From NCBI GenBank assembly GCA_018389105.1, contig JACATO010002128.1:248001-312000 (forward strand): a stretch of 64,000 bases of DNA, given 5' to 3'. Every line of letters starts with the position of its first letter. Positions within the stretch are counted from its first letter, which is position 1. Positions 36,089 to 51,300 of the stretch are shown here, in pieces. The notes below the pieces were generated by a model that saw nothing but the letters and a program-made list of their open reading frames with translations, was not told where the DNA came from and did no database searches. The position numbers were made by a program, and so were the translations under genes. The stretch comes from Nautilus pompilius. Taxonomy: Eukaryota > Mollusca > Cephalopoda > Nautilida > Nautilidae.

Positions 36089-37804
36089 CGGGTTTCATGT
36101 GAATAACTCTTTAGTACACAGAATCCAGCTTAGAGAAATGATGGCCGTGGTTTGGGTTCAAATAGACTGGACGTAGGACCATGGCGGCAAAATCCCCCTT
36201 TTAATAAAAACAAGACTTCAGCCCATTGAGAGACAAATGCGTTCTTGAGACTTCCTCGGGGTTGTGATTCTGGTGGTGGGTTGGGAAGGGCTGTCCTTCC
36301 GATAATCCCAGCCTCAGGTTTTCTCCTTATCGATCTTCCCACATCCACGTCACTTTGACCTTTCCCCTCTCTTTTTTTTGGAGGTTGACAGCTAAACACA
36401 AAGTCAACGAGAGCCGACAAATTTCCTCCCGCTGAAGGATTCGCCAGTAAAGGAACAAGTAACTCTTTAGTTAGTCAGTTACGCTAGTGGAGAGAAGGGC
36501 TGTTATTCAGTAGAACAAAGCACTGACCGGAAACCGCGACATCACTCTAAGATTCCAGCCGGTGGTGCTATATATATATATTTTTTAAAGCTTTAACCCC
36601 TCGATATCTTTCTTATTATTTCTAAGAAATGCTAATGAAGAACGATGAAGTGGTAAAATTACCTTTCTGCTTTTATTTGTCTGTCACCGTGACCCGGTAC
36701 CAAGTGAGTCTTTCTGGAAAGAATAAACATATATTGTTTGTGATAGTGTATTTGTCATAGCATTTATTTAAAAAAAAAATGTAAAAATTGCTTTGCCTTA
36801 ATAAATAATGTATTTTTGGTCATAATTACTTGTTGCTTACTGCTTCGCCCTTCAAGATACTTTGTTTTTAAAATCATTATCTTGTAGTTGTTAGCTTTTC
36901 CTTGCTTATTGTAGATTTTAAAGGTTTTTCTCAAATCCAGAAATGGACAGGGAAGATTTTCTGTATTCTGCTCGATAAGTTGGAGCAGTCCATGCCAGGC
37001 TTCAAGTAGCTTCTGTCAGCGGAGACTCGGGGGTTCATACGACAATCAAGCACATCACATATTCAATGGGTTAGTTGCAGATATTTATGAGCAGAGCTTC
37101 AGCGTTAATACGTTGTAGGTGCATGTCAGTTGGGTTTGTTTTTTAATCTCTTATTGACATGATGACGGAGATGGCAGGATATACTGCAAATGTTACAGAC
37201 AAACAGATTTTCGCTTTTTCTGATCTGGTGCATATAAGTTTGACTTTTAAAATCCGTCAAAATGGCAACTGCCTCTTTACATGTGTCCATGAATGCCAGT
37301 CTGCATGTGTACACGGATGTCTATCTGCATGTATGCATATGTCTACTTGTCACTATATCTGAATGTTGACTGTAGGCACGTGTGAGAAATCATTTTTACA
37401 TAAAGCAGATCTCTGGTGTTGCAGTCTCCTTATTTTATAAAAGATTTATAATGGATTCTAATTAACATGGAGACTGACTTTTAAATGTAATAAATATATC
37501 AGGAGGAATAAAGGATTATTTCAAATTGGTATTTTTAATTTCCCCTTTTCAAAACTTATAATTACGTGTCTGATTTTATAAGCCAACAAAAATTATATAG
37601 CAATTTTACTGTAAAATGAGTTAATACTTTTGTTGTTGTATGTTTTATGACTATAAATCAGCAAGCACTACATCTTTAAGTAATATATGGACTGTATCAA
37701 AAATTAGTTTGTCCTATTGCATATTTTTTAGTTAAATATAGTAAGCAACCTGTTATCTGACCTCCAGGTAATTGACTTGTCCAATATAAGCCATAATCAG
37801 TTCA

Positions 37805-37926
37805 TTTTCAGCTCTCCATCTTTGTAGTTCATGAGTTGGTCACCAGGGAACTGTATCTTATCTGTTTTTCAGCTCTCCATCTTTGTAGTTCATGAGTTGG
37901 TCACCAGGGAACTGTATCTTATCTGT
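37805..37926 (+). repeat. 61-bp perfect tandem duplication
   Basis: The segment beginning TTTTCAGCTCTCCATCTTTG occurs at 37805 and again at 37866, essentially identical, which suggests a recent duplication. Confidence 0.93.
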
Positions 37927-39929
37927 GCATGCTTGGATTGCCTCTCATATTCTCCCTTACTGGTGATTTTTATGATTGATATGATAATAATTGTAGTCCT
38001 TACAATATGTCATCTAATAATAGTTCAGATAGTGCTTTGGCAGCAATCCAAAGAAAAGAAAGCATGTATTTCTTAGTTTTGTGCAAAGCTAAAGAAAGAA
38101 CAAGAAAGAAGCTGTTGGATAAGCAGTAACAGTTATTTAAAAAATGGACCATCCAGGTATCCAACCATCTCCTGGTCCCATTAGGGCCAGATAACAAATT
38201 TTTTTTACTATAATTCAAATTTTAAAGAACGGAAACAAAAACTGAATAACTAAGATACGAAACACAAGAAAGGGTTTTAAAAGAAATTTCAAATGTCTAA
38301 ACAAATCAAAATGCTAATTATGGAAGAGATTTGGAAACTTTGTTTAAAAATGTAATAATTGCATTACTATTTAAACAATAAATTCAGTGAGTTTCTAATT
38401 TTTAATTAGTTTAGTTTCAAGAGTTATTGCATTACTGATCTAACCACAGTTTCTTGGTTTTATTAATCAAGTGATTTGGAGTAATGCAATATGCAATAAA
38501 CATTGCATGGTATAAAGACGAAATATTATATATGAAACAGTGACAATAAAAACAATAAAGTTATTTCTCATAATATAATGAAATGGATTTTATATATATA
38601 TATTTTTTTAAATATAAGATATATATGTATCTTTTTCTTAAGTCTATGCCAAACGATTGATGCCATTTGAAAGTAGACAACTTTGAGGTAGAAATAGAAT
38701 TTATTTAAATGATTCATAATTGTTTATAACATTGAAAGTGCTTAGGATATTAAAAGTAAAACATCTGAACTGTATATTTGAGTAATAAAATATTTTAAAA
38801 AAGTAATTTTTACAGATTTTACTAAAAAAAATAAAGGTGGTTTGACAAGCAGTTGATTTTACACACACATTCTATTTATATATCATCAAAAAGGTTACTT
38901 GCTTTTGCACTTTTCTGATGACACCAGCCACATTTACTGTGTGGCTGATGACCAGATGCTCATCACCACAAATGCAACTCATCCAGTGGCTGACTGAATG
39001 AAGTGCTCAGGTGCTTGGCCACATACACTGTGAATCTTAAATGTTGACAAAATGCTAAAATTGTGACCTTAACAGAAACAATGCAGTCAGGAGGCTATGT
39101 TTGGATGACCTGTTCTGATGTCTCTGCCATCTTGGAATTGTACAGACCAACCATAAGCAGTCAATGGGACTTCTTTCTATAAACCAGAAGTGCTGGACAT
39201 GCCACAGGCCTGACTGGTATGTGGGTACAGTACACGTGGGAACGGTTCACCAGTGCCATACCAACCAGCTACTCAAACACTGGGAACTTCTTTGTTCTTT
39301 ACAGGAAGAATGAAGGAATGCCCCACATCAGCTGATGATGTCTATGGGTAAGTTGTCAAGCTGTACACACAGTTAGCCTACCTTCAGATTTCCATTATGA
39401 TTTAAGCTATGGTTTCTTTTCTGATCATTGACTGACACACACACTGTGACATCTACACCAATGTATAAGGCTGGGTGACAGTGAATGACCCTACATATTA
39501 CTCAGCATAACTGTTTACCATTTTCTAAGAATATAAGGTTGGTGTTGATGCTCCACCTTATTAAATATTTTTTAAAACTACTCGTGCATCCAGAACATCT
39601 AAAAATGAGGCACTGCAAATTATCTTCAGCTGACTTAACTGATGACCATTGAAGACAATTTATATTTTTTACTATGCAAAATTTTAATTAAAAACGGGCA
39701 TAAATAAAAGAAACACAGGACACCGTATAATATATTTACACCTACCAGTGTAGTTTTAGATGCAGCCACCAAGTTTCATTGTCTAACACAAACACACTTT
39801 AGCTCTGTAAGCCTTAGGAATAAGAAAGGATGGAAATTGTTTGTGAGGAGAGCTGACATGAGCCATCAATGATGACAGTGTAGGATGCAGCTGTCCTCCT
39901 TCCATTGATAAATAAGAGCATCGATTTAT

Positions 39930-40765
39930 AGAGAAGTTATAAAGAGTGGACTGTTTTGTTTTCTTCCGCTTCTCACTAAGAATGACATTGTAGCAGTTGA
40001 TGTCATTCATAACAGCTCTCTTGATGGTACTGCTTCACTCCAAATTTGGATCTTGTTCTGAAAGCGTTTCCAAATGCACTAGAAATTTGATTTAAAGCCT
40101 CAGAAAGAACTTTGTTTGTGAGGTTTCTGACAGGAACAATCTCTCGAACACTTGTCACCTTCTGCAACTTGAGGTTCGTTATCCAGTTTTTTAGGTTCTC
40201 TTACACTTGGACTCTCCCCGTGAGAATTCAACAGCTCCTGTACACTGTCAACTTCACTAAATCCAATTACAAGAGAAGAGTCATGTGATAACTTGTCTTC
40301 TTCCCATAGAGAGAGAGAGACTGTCCATTTAATGGAATGGCATATCGGAAAATACTGGAAAATTCTGTGGTGTCGAGTGCTTTGTTCCATAAGGCAGAGA
40401 ATTAGGGAAAGTTGAACATGGAGAGCAAGCACTTTTGGAAGAGTCTGGGTTACTGCGTACACTCAGTTACTAACCCTATCAATGCAGATGTGTGGCAACT
40501 AACAGAGCTTATGTAATGAGGGGAGCATGTGACCAGGTACTTGGGCTGTTATTAGAAATGGACAGCCTGTTTGATGGTTCATCCATGTTTTCATTCTAAA
40601 CTACGATGCTCGGCGACAGTGACTCGATTTTTATAGGACACAATTTCACTGCATTTATTTACTATTTTTACTTTACTTTCGGGTTTGTGTAAAATAATGG
40701 TAAAAATTAGACTTTGTTAAACCAAAAATTTGAATATGGAATATTCACGCACCAAGGTTTTACTG
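39930..40765 (-). pseudogene. Tigger/pogo-type transposase relic (C-terminal part)
   Basis: The minus strand shows VDSVQELLNSHGESPS, like the acidic VQELLxSH segment of Tigger/TIGD proteins, and further on EKRKKTKQSTLYNF, like the basic end of those transposases. Stops and frame changes interrupt it and no DDE core is seen. The right border may be the CAGTAAAACCTTGG read inward on the minus strand from 40765; no partner terminus was found. Confidence 0.55.
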
Positions 40766-42296
40766 TGCTGTAATTCTTCAATTAGTCTAGAGAAAGAAAT
40801 ACTTTCGGTAGTTTACAGGAGATTCTGAAAAGAAAATTTTATATTAGAATTTCTGAGGTTGTATTATAATGAACGCATGCACGCACAGCTAAAAAGATTT
40901 TCTAGCTGCCAGCTAGAATAGGATCACATTTGGGAGGTGAAGTGAATTTTGGAGCTCATGGTTGTATTTTGTGTGTAAATGAAGCCTTATATATCTTCTG
41001 AAAATGATTTTGGTTAGAGCAGACTTGGTGTCGTTTGAAGCTCTGTGGCTGCTCCAAACTACCTGCTGAGTGCTGTCGGCAGAAGTCTGAGAGGCGATCT
41101 TTTCATCATGAAGGGTGAGCCGAAAGGCGGACAGAGTTGGTGTGGGCAACTCGTGACCGTCTGCATCAAAGGTTGGACAAGGTCCCATGGGTTTTTCTGC
41201 TGAGAGTCACTCCCTTTGTATCCTTCTTCGGCGTTCTTATATTTTCCATGGTGTGAGCATGTCACTTCTACTTGCTCATTCCTTAAAATAAGAAATGTGA
41301 TTCATGAAGACCAGTTTTTTGTTTTTGTGCTGTTTGAGATCATTAATCAAGAGTATATCACTTTAATGAATCTCTTAGTTGTCCATAATTGGCAAGATAA
41401 TAGTCCATGCAGGTTTTAGTAGGACCCCATATTAGCCTGGTTGTAATTTTTACTATTGGTATCATTGATGGTTATCAGCGGAGATGTCTCTCCACAAGAA
41501 GAGAGGCAACTGCCTAGGTAGTTCCTTATAGAGAGAGAGAGAGGGAAAAACCTGACCCAGCAACAGAAAACTATGATTTTCAATAGAAATTCTACTGTTT
41601 GTATTGGTTATTGACAAACACCAAAACAAGAAGTCTAAAGCTGTTTGTTAATACACTCAGTCACAAATGAGTTCCATTTTGTGACTGGCTACAAAAAATA
41701 TTTAGATTGCCCTCTAGTGCTATTTTGCAGTAACAGAAGTGGTGTGCAATACAATCCTAACATCTTATGACAAATGCTAGTTGAAGAAAAGCTAGCTGTA
41801 CTACAAATGCATGCAAACATTTTATTCTTTAATTCTTTATTTGAATGCTCAATTTTATTAAATGTAAATAATGAACAGTGCCTTCATGTTTGTCTTGTAT
41901 TTTGAATGAAATTAAAGCTACATACACTTGGCTCCACCAAAATCACTCAATCCGACAATTTCATTAATATTCTAATGGTTTCCATGATTCTCTTAAGTTA
42001 TTCAAAATAAACATTTACTTCAGCTTTAATGTGTAATCTTAAACAGCCAGATATGTATTACCAGCTAACAAAACAAAGCAGGCCAGACTACACTGTGATT
42101 TCGAACAATTCTCTTTTTCATACTCAAACATGGCAGAATGCCAGCTCTATGGAGTCAAGTTAATCAACAGAAATATATTAACATTAATGACTTTGTAAAA
42201 CCAAGACTGATCTGAAAAACTATCAAAGTTCAATAGCTGCAGTCTATCTTGGCTGACAGCTCCAAGTATAAATCCGACTTCCCCTCTTTGTTTCCT

Positions 42297-42373
42297 TCAC
42301 ATACACAGTAAATATATAAAAGTAACTAATATGGCAACCCCAGTATTGATGTAAAAGGCACTTCCAGAGTTTT
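42297..42373 (-). CDS. Gene C exon 10: hydrophobic GPI-type tail and stop
   Basis: Acceptor TATATTCCAG, 77 nt to TGA. NSGSA offers small residues for an attachment site; after it comes VAILVTFIYLLCM with no charge. Same position, phase and layout as gene B exon 4. Confidence 0.8.
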
Positions 42374-45300
42374 CTGGAATATAAAATAAAACGAAGGGAA
42401 AAAATTGTAGAATAAAAACTTTATAACACAACCTAATAGGTGTTCAAATTAAGACAAATTATTGTTATATACTACTTCAAAGAAATTACACATACACAGC
42501 ATAGAGAACAAAACTTGACGCATAAAATATGTAAAAAATAGATATTCCAGCAGGGGGCATTTACATATTCAAGATTTTGTTACAAAATCCCAATTTTTAA
42601 AGACTACATGAAATACATAGATCAAGGAAATGAAAGTTTTTGGATGTGTGGTCATAAACACCAATTATAGTCTGACAGCATTTATGCATGGCATCCACAA
42701 GACAATTACACAAATGCATGCAATTACTGGCCCAAATTCACCGAATAATTGATCTAAATTCTGGGTTTTTTAATCATAACAGTTTTGTCTATATTGCTCA
42801 TAGATTCTCTAATAGACTTAAATCAGGACTTTGAGCCAGCAGCCAAATTTTAAAAATTATTGTCATGGTTGAAAATCCGAATAAGAGAGAGGCAGTCCTT
42901 AGGATAAGGACATAATATATTGGTCAACATGTCCAGGTAAATAAACCAATCCGTTATTCCCTGAATATGATGACTAGGGCCCATCCCCTTTTGAGAGAAA
43001 AAAAGCCACATGCCATAATGGGAAATTTTTGGTTTGGTACACTCTGAATGGAATGTTTCACCAAATCTGTGCCATGCATAGGTCCACAGACCAGAGCACC
43101 CTGGCCCACATTTCCAAGATCCAATGAAAATGATCCCTGTTGAAGTTCAGTCCTTCAGTTCTTCAAGAAAACAAAGAGCTTTCTCTTGGCAACATGCCCC
43201 ATCGATTCAAAATCACAAAGCCGTCTCTGGACACTTCTTGTGGAGTTCTGTAATTCCTTCAAATCCCTTAAAATGTCAATGGGCGTCTTGCGCCAGTTCA
43301 TTTTGGACAGATGCTTGATTCCTGACTGTTCAGAGCACCAGTTTTTCCAGGTCTGGCTCTATTATGCCATTCAACCTAACCACCTGTTTGTTGGTGCAGC
43401 TTCCCGATTAGATAGCCATCTGCATTACTGCATCCAACCCACTCAACAATCTTGGAATATGAGAATTTCTCCTTGTGAAATTATTACCTGAGCGCATTTT
43501 GTTGGACTTAAACTGGCTCTTTTACTCATTGTAGACCGCTATAAATAAGATATGTATTAGATTATTATATTCTATTATTTGTTTGAAAGAAGCTACAAAT
43601 ATAAGCAGTTGACATTGTTGTTCTTAAACTTCTACCATTGTTAGATTCTGTCACAACGTAAGGAAATCAAGCATATGCAAAATATTTAATACTTATCATG
43701 CTGATGCATGTAAACCGAAAGAACAATAAATTGCTTTTCCATCAGTGCAATGCCCGAGCTGGAATGTTTATTTTTTTCCATGTTTGGTGTAAATTTACGT
43801 TTTGTCCTTGTTCTTAACCCTTTCTCCACCATTGTATATACATAATTGTGTGCACGTGAGAGCTTTCATTGACAGCTTAGTTTTCAACAATGCCATCAAT
43901 GAAAAGCAATTTGAGCACACGGGTAAGTTTGGGTAAGGTTTTTAAGTAGATTGTGCAAGTCATAGACTTTAAAGGCCTTATATTATATATTTCCGCTTAG
44001 TCTTGCTTACAAATTTTTTGGGAACCATAATTCATAAATTACATATATTTCTAATTACACTGTGTAATGTGTCCATGAAGCTGTGCACTAGGAAAATCAG
44101 CTAAATGATGAGAGGCAGAAGTTAAGAGCAGGTGCACAAGATTGCTTAGGCGTTAAGGAATAGGACTTGTAAAAATTTTCCCAAATTTTTGCATTAGTCA
44201 TGTACCTCATGAAAGCATCGACAGGCTATATTATACTTCGAATTCTCATGTGCTTGTGGTGACCTTCTTTATTACTGTATCTTCCATTTTGTTGCTTGAA
44301 AACAGCAATAATTTTTTGTAAACTTTATTTTCAAACCTTCCCATAATGATTCTAGAGTTTCACCCGTGGTACAGATGCTGCTTGTTTTTTCCCTTCAATT
44401 AAAAAAGAAATTCAAAACATACCTTGATTGTTGTTTTCTGGAGCAACAGTAGTCGGCATAGAATGCTGACGTAAATTCTGACACGTCCTATAGACAAGAT
44501 TCAGTGTGTCGCTGTCACCAACATCCAGGATATTGCTTTTGATGCATGTATTGATAGCTGAGAGCAATCTGAAAAAAAAAAGGGACAAACTATATGTATA
44601 GATTACTAACTAATAATCTGACAATTAAGGCTGCTACTGTTGTTGTTCTAGATTCTGCCCAGACCCTGACTAGAGTTTTTCAGTGATGTCGAAACATTTA
44701 TTAATCTGAGATTTTGATAAAAAAAAGCCAAATAAATAAATAAAGATTAGACTTTAAAAAAGGAGAAAACTATTCAGCACAGAAACAGAAGCAAGCCAAT
44801 AAGATGGGGTGAGTTTAAATATAAAAAAAACTATGCATGGCAGTTTGTATGTGTCATGTACATGGAAATGTGGAGACAGTTATTTTAAAAAAAGAATAGT
44901 ATAACTAATTTATTTCTCACCATAACATAGTGAATGTAAGATTCAATAGACAGATGCAAAAAAATATATATATATATATGACAAAGTCTTATGTAAACCT
45001 TTGCTTCAGAACACAGACACAAGCCTGGGATGCCACATGCTACACATCTATACGATAAATAGGAGATGCTTGAAAACCTCAGAGAAGTCACAACAATTGA
45101 AGGTTACGGTTATTAATATTTCTTTTGTTGTGAAGACGTCAGAAAGAAAAATGAATTCAAGGTGGAATGTGATCTGACAGAGATTGCAAAGAAACTTGGA
45201 AATTCTGGCAAAGAAGTTACACAATGCAAGATGACTGGGAGTAATACAAGGAGAAGAAGGGTGATAATGTAACATCTAAAGAGGAGGACAAAAACGTATT

Positions 45301-48300
45301 ATATTGTTGAGAAAATGGAATAAAAGACCTTACAATCCCCAAAAAGTCTAGAGTCCCAAGCAATGGTGTTAGGCCTGCTGGTTTTAAATGGCCATGCAGC
45401 TGTAAAATCATCAGTGATTAGGGCTTCTAATAAAGTGGAAAAGGTTGCAATTGGCAAAATTACATGACATTAGACTACAGAAGACTGGAATAACACACTG
45501 TGGCATGATGAGTCAGGGCCCGGCCAGACAGAATGTTTGTGCACAGACAATTCGGAAAACTCAGCATAATGGTTTGGGGCGTTTTGAAGCTCAGAAATTT
45601 TTGTACAATCAATAGAACTTTGACAAAACGGTATCACCACACTGCTCTGTAATAACATGCAGTTCCTCCTGGCAGTTGACCAACAGGCAGCAATAAGACA
45701 ATGACCCCCCCCGTTAGCACACTTCCAAATTATGCGGCCAATATGTGGAGAGCAAAGGCAGGAAGGATGGTCCCAAGTCACCCACTCCACTCACCTATGG
45801 GATGAACTTGACAAGAAGGTTGGGGAAAATGGCACCACGACACAGTTATGGGAACACTCCCAGGAAGCACGGAACTCAGTAACACCCGAATATTTAGCAA
45901 AGCTACTTGATAGATTCCAAGAATTTGCAAAGGTGGTATCTGAGCAACAGCAGGTTTCTGAAAAAACAATAGTTTAAGTCTATTTTTTATGAGATATGGT
46001 TGTTTTTTTTGCATCATTAGGTCATGACAGGAAATAAATTGGCTATACTTTTCCCTTTTTAAAAATTGTCTCCATAATTGTGTAGATACACACATCCTTG
46101 TACTAGAGAAGCTCAGATGAAACCTGGTGGAAATAGAACTGCCATTATAGCATCTGGCCTGTTTAATGCCCCTAGTACTCACACATTGTATGAAAAAATT
46201 ATACATATACATACTGACACTTTGTGGTATCTACTGCAACATTCTGATTAATCATCTTCCAGCTATATTCACAGTTGTTGATTTCTGAACTTACAGAAAC
46301 TGAAAATAATAAATTCAAAGCCGTTAGAAACAGTGCCAACCTGACTCTGTGTGATCACATGCATGCACTTATTAAGTGAACAACATATTTAATGATAAAG
46401 AGACCAATTAATGGCAGCTCTAGTTATTGTGTTTGAATTAACAGAGGCTATTTCCATCAGAAATAGAAGATCAACCTTAAGATAATCAACACAAAGGCTG
46501 TGATCACAAAGTAACCGCTGAGCTGTGCAGCCAGATGACAGGTGTTATGCATTTCGACATAAGTGGCCCGATAATCCAGAATATGGTGTCAGGGTTGTTC
46601 CTCTGGTAGATCATCAATACCGATATGTAAAAATGCTCCAGGATACAAGGAGAAGGGGTTAGGCTGTAGAACTCTGCTGTGGTATCTCATTTACCAGGCC
46701 ACTATCAGATTACTCTGGCCCTGGTGCTCTCACACTCGGGTCTTAAGAGCTCAAATATTAAGCAGCTGCAAGACTATATGGTAAATTATCAATACCAGTT
46801 CAAAACTTAAGTGGAGTGTGTAACAGTTTAGTTATTAATATTGTAGGCGATTCTCAGCATTTAATAATTTCTAAATAATACATCATGAAAGAAAATCAGC
46901 CCCCCAACTTTTTTTTTACCATAAAGGGACATAACTCATGAGAAAAATCAGAAGAGATGAAGAAGTGAAAGTTAAAATGACCAAAGTCAATGTCTCACCT
47001 GTAGTGGTGGTTAATTTTGGAAAGCACCTCTCATCAGGAACATCGTCAGAGAATAATGTGAAAAGCTTATCCACATGCACCAAGGTTTGGCTGCATCTTT
47101 TCAATGAAATTGCACACTCCGAAAAGGCAGAAAACAATCTGAAAAAACAAAAGGAGAGGGGGGGGAAGCAAATTTATCATCTTAGACAACGGCAGCAAGA
47201 TTTCAAACTACAAGTGTGCAGCATTGAGTCTACTATAGTTTAAATTATTGGTTAGATGTTTTTAATGGTACAAAGGTTCTTCAGTGATGACTTGTACAAA
47301 GGATCACTCTGGAATATCATTACTCGGGTTTGATGAAGTCAGTCTGCACTCTGGAATCCAGTTATGTGAAAATCATGAGTATAAATCTGGGCTGTAAAGA
47401 GAATGGGGAACCAAACCTCCAAAGGGCTGGAGCTACCAGGGTTTGTAACATGACATTTTTTTTTTTTTTTTTTGCCAGAGCTGTTCTTTTGCTACTGGTC
47501 CTTACCATAAGACTACAGGAAGACCCCGACTTATATGAGTTGAAATAGCCTAGCATACGTGTGAATATACAGCATACATATTACAAAAAATCCATGCTTT
47601 GGGATTTGAACAGTCATGCAGAGGAAGTGCTGCCTTACTGATCCCTTTGGACGCACATGGGTTCTCGGAATGGTAAACAAGCAATGGTTTAAGCCTAAAG
47701 TCACCAGCCACATTTGCCCCCTGCCAGTGTTTTCTCTTCCACTGAAATGTATGTGCGGTTAGGCCCTTTCCCCCAAAATAACGCTGTTTCATCAACATTG
47801 GACACTTGTGTCATATAACCACCCTTTTCTATTATTTCTTTCAACACATTTGGATACTTTTCAGCTGCATTAACATCACTGCCAGCAGCCTCACCACTCA
47901 CTTTAACATTATGAAAACCAGCTCGATTTTAAAATCTATAAAACCAACCATTGCTAGCCACAAGACGTTTCGGAGTATTCTCGTGCCTTTCACTGATGTC
48001 TGCAGGCTTTGTGCTTTTTCCTGAATCGCATAAAAGCTTAATGGAACACGCCTTTGTATCTGGTCTTCCATCCACATGGTAAGCAATTTTTCCAATTCAT
48101 AGATGGCACCAGCACACTATTTCATTATTATTGTAGACTTTAGAGGTCGAGATCCTTTCACATGTTCTTTACTGCGGACAGCATCTTTAACTATAGTATT
48201 CACTGTCAACACAAAAAACCTAGTTCACGTGCAATGGCTGATAAGGATCATCCACCTTTGTGTTTTTTTATCATCGTTATCTTCATTTCTAAGTCTGTTT

Positions 48301-51300
48301 TAGTGCGTTTATGCACGGGGTCAGCACTTTCACCACCCCTTTGCCCTTTTCCAGTCATAATTAGGGTGAATAAGTCATTAGAAAACGAAAACTTTCGAAG
48401 AAAAACTACGAGTGATGCATGAGATGCTTTATACATAGTGTCTAACAAGAGAATGTGTGTGCTGCGTGCGAGAGAAAGAGAGAGGGAGGGAGATCACGTA
48501 ATAGCATCACAGAAACTCTGCGTAAGTTGCGGAAATGACCGCATAGCGGCAGCAGCAGTGCTCTGTTAACGTAAGTCATGCATTACGTAACTCAGGGTCT
48601 TCCTGTACTGTATCTCTTTCAAGTCTGATCCCACAACACAGCGCATGCCATTCTCTCTGACAGCACTACTCCAGCATTTTCTGGACTCTTTTGCAAAGTA
48701 TCCCAAAATGTCAATTAACTAGTTCCACTGGGTGTTGGCTATTTAAAATCACAGACATTGTTGGCAGACTGAAAATCTACACGTGACTGACTCCAAGTCA
48801 AAACTCAGGATAACTGGCACTTGGTTGTAGTCTTTCTGATTTGGCTGAAATCCCATAATAGCAGAAACCATTCCCAATGCTAGAATCAATCTATTTTGCA
48901 AATGGTAACAAAATATGTGGTGGTCTTATGCAATGACCTTAAAAGGTGGCTTCCTGCTCAGTCTGTCTCCCAAATCATAGAATCTTCTGACAATGAAGTG
49001 GCAATATATGAATTTGTTTACTGCCATTATTATTGGAAGATAAAAAATTTGATCAAGAGTTCTATAAATGTTATCAGTTTATTTAATGTTTACTATATTA
49101 GAGTTAACACTAAGATTATGGAATTTTACAGCATATTTTTTTAAAAAATAGCCTCATACTCACCCACAAGTTCTTTGATTCTTAGTCATATTTTGGGTGA
49201 TGAGAGCATGACCCCAGCAATTTAACAGCTCCTTCATCAGTCCCTTAACATCAGAACAACCTGCAGAGAGGAAGATGGAATAAAGGACTGGTCAAGAGAA
49301 CACACACACACTCTCTCTCATATATATATAATTATTAAGCATCTAAGATGAAAGGACATCACCAATTTACTAACTTGATCTGTGTTTTTTTTATTCATTG
49401 ATTTACTGTACTCATGCATCTTGTTGGCCAGTGACTGGACACTGGCTACTCTGTTCTGGCAAAGGTCTTAACGAGTCAACAGCATGTCCACACTAGAAGA
49501 AATTCTGTCATAATTCCATCTAGTTAGAAGCTAAATGACTGCACTACATCTAACATTCACATTAGATTTATAGCACCAAACCAAAACATTGTTGATGCTG
49601 AATATGGTTTTTAATAAAGCGTTTCTGACAAAAAAACGAAGCTATTAAATAGATAGACATGTAAAGGATGCTGTAGCATGGGTCTCTCCATGCATGCAAA
49701 TTTGGTGGTGGTAGTGTTGTTGTTGTTGCTGTCTCCCTTTATGCCAAAAATTCTAAATGGGTTTTTTTTTGTTTCTTTTGTTTTGTGTTCAGTTAATTAT
49801 TGTTTGCTTTATCTGGGGGAAAAGTTGGAGGGCACTACACCTCTTTGGTGAAGTAGGCTAGTCATCATCTGCCAGCACCATCCTTCTGCTTCTTGCAATA
49901 GGAGTTATTTGTCAACAACTCTATCAGAAGTAGACACTGGCAGTGCTTATTGTCCATCATCCTCTATACAAAAACACTTATTACCTGTTAGGAAATGTTA
50001 AAATGATAAGTGGGTAGATAGGGATGCAGATTTACCAAACTTAGTTACTATCAGAAACTGTTACCATACTAAAGTCTGTGTGGCTGAGGTTCTAAGAAAA
50101 GTTACAATCACCAGTACTTCAAACCAATACCTATGAAAAATGTTCATATAAAAAAGTTATGCAAGTAGAAATTATTGTAAAAAAAAAATAGTAATTTATA
50201 TGTCTCATTTGCATAATTCTCATTCTAAAAGAGATAATTCATCAAATTATAACAAATATTTATTTCAAAAGGTGATAACTGATATCCTTTTTTATAAACT
50301 AAAAAAAAACAAACATCTTTTTGTTGTGAAGAGTTTTTGATGTAGTTTGAGTAGTGTCCCCAACACTCTGTAGATGGCAGTTTGTTCTGCCGCTGATAAT
50401 CAACACTTAACAATTTAGGAGCAGCAGATCCAAGTATGGCAGAAAATCTCAGTCTGATTCCCACCAGGAACTGGTGGAAAATGTTGCAAGCATAGTTTTT
50501 CTCATTGTCTGTTGTGTTTGTCTTAATGAACATTTACTCTGGATACTGTGTTTGCTCTCCAGCTAAACAGGAAAGGTCTAGTAGGAGGAGACTTTCCTTG
50601 TGTATAATGTGGCTAACAAGTAAGCCACACACTTTCCTTCTGCCTATGACTAACCTGGGCACAAAGGACAAAAGTTTCTTTCTTGCAGAGCAACCAAGCA
50701 ACTTTGGCTGGAAAGACCAGCCAAGGGATTACAAGCAAGTCGTTCAGAACCCTCATAATATGCAAAGAAAAAAAGTCAAAGTTAAAAAACGTGAGTGACA
50801 TGAGAATTCCCTTGTCTGACAGCATACCATCATGAACAATTGTGTGTGAAGCATAAGTTATTCTGCTGTGTATACTGAGAGGCTGCAATGGGTGTCCATC
50901 CAGTGTAAAGCAGGCAAACTGCAGAAGTTTCCAAGGACCTCCCTTCTGATTGTGATAGAAAGAGAAAATCCAACCTGAAAAGGCTGAGTCTCTCTTCACC
51001 ACTAAAACAGTGTTAATGGCAGCAGCAGCTGCTGCAGTGAGTAACATGGCCTTGTGCACTACATCATCTTGCTGTCCCGTTGTTTCTGCTTTCACATAAT
51101 CTAAAACTGACCAGTTTACAAATAGAGAATCTGCTTAACATATTAGAAGTTTTTTCTAAGTCACTTTAATGCAACCCCTTTTTCCAAAACTTACAATGCG
51201 AAGTCTTCTGCCAATCCACCATCTAGACACAAGACTGACTTACCTGTAGTACACACCACTTTTGCAATTTCCAGTTTTGCTTTATCAGCAGTAATGATGT

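Larger units (their letters stand above)
35404..42296. other. Spacer between convergent genes B and C
   Basis: Contains the 33-bp repeat, a 61-bp duplication, a Tigger relic, and from about 36.5 kb AT-rich DNA. Frames at 36130-36420 and 40913-41188 (both minus) are open but unrecognised. Confidence 0.5.

Noticed and set aside
50613..51095. 160-codon minus-strand frame in intron 5 of gene C
   Set aside because: No recognised family; lies wholly inside an intron between well-supported exons. Possibly an unclassified repeat.
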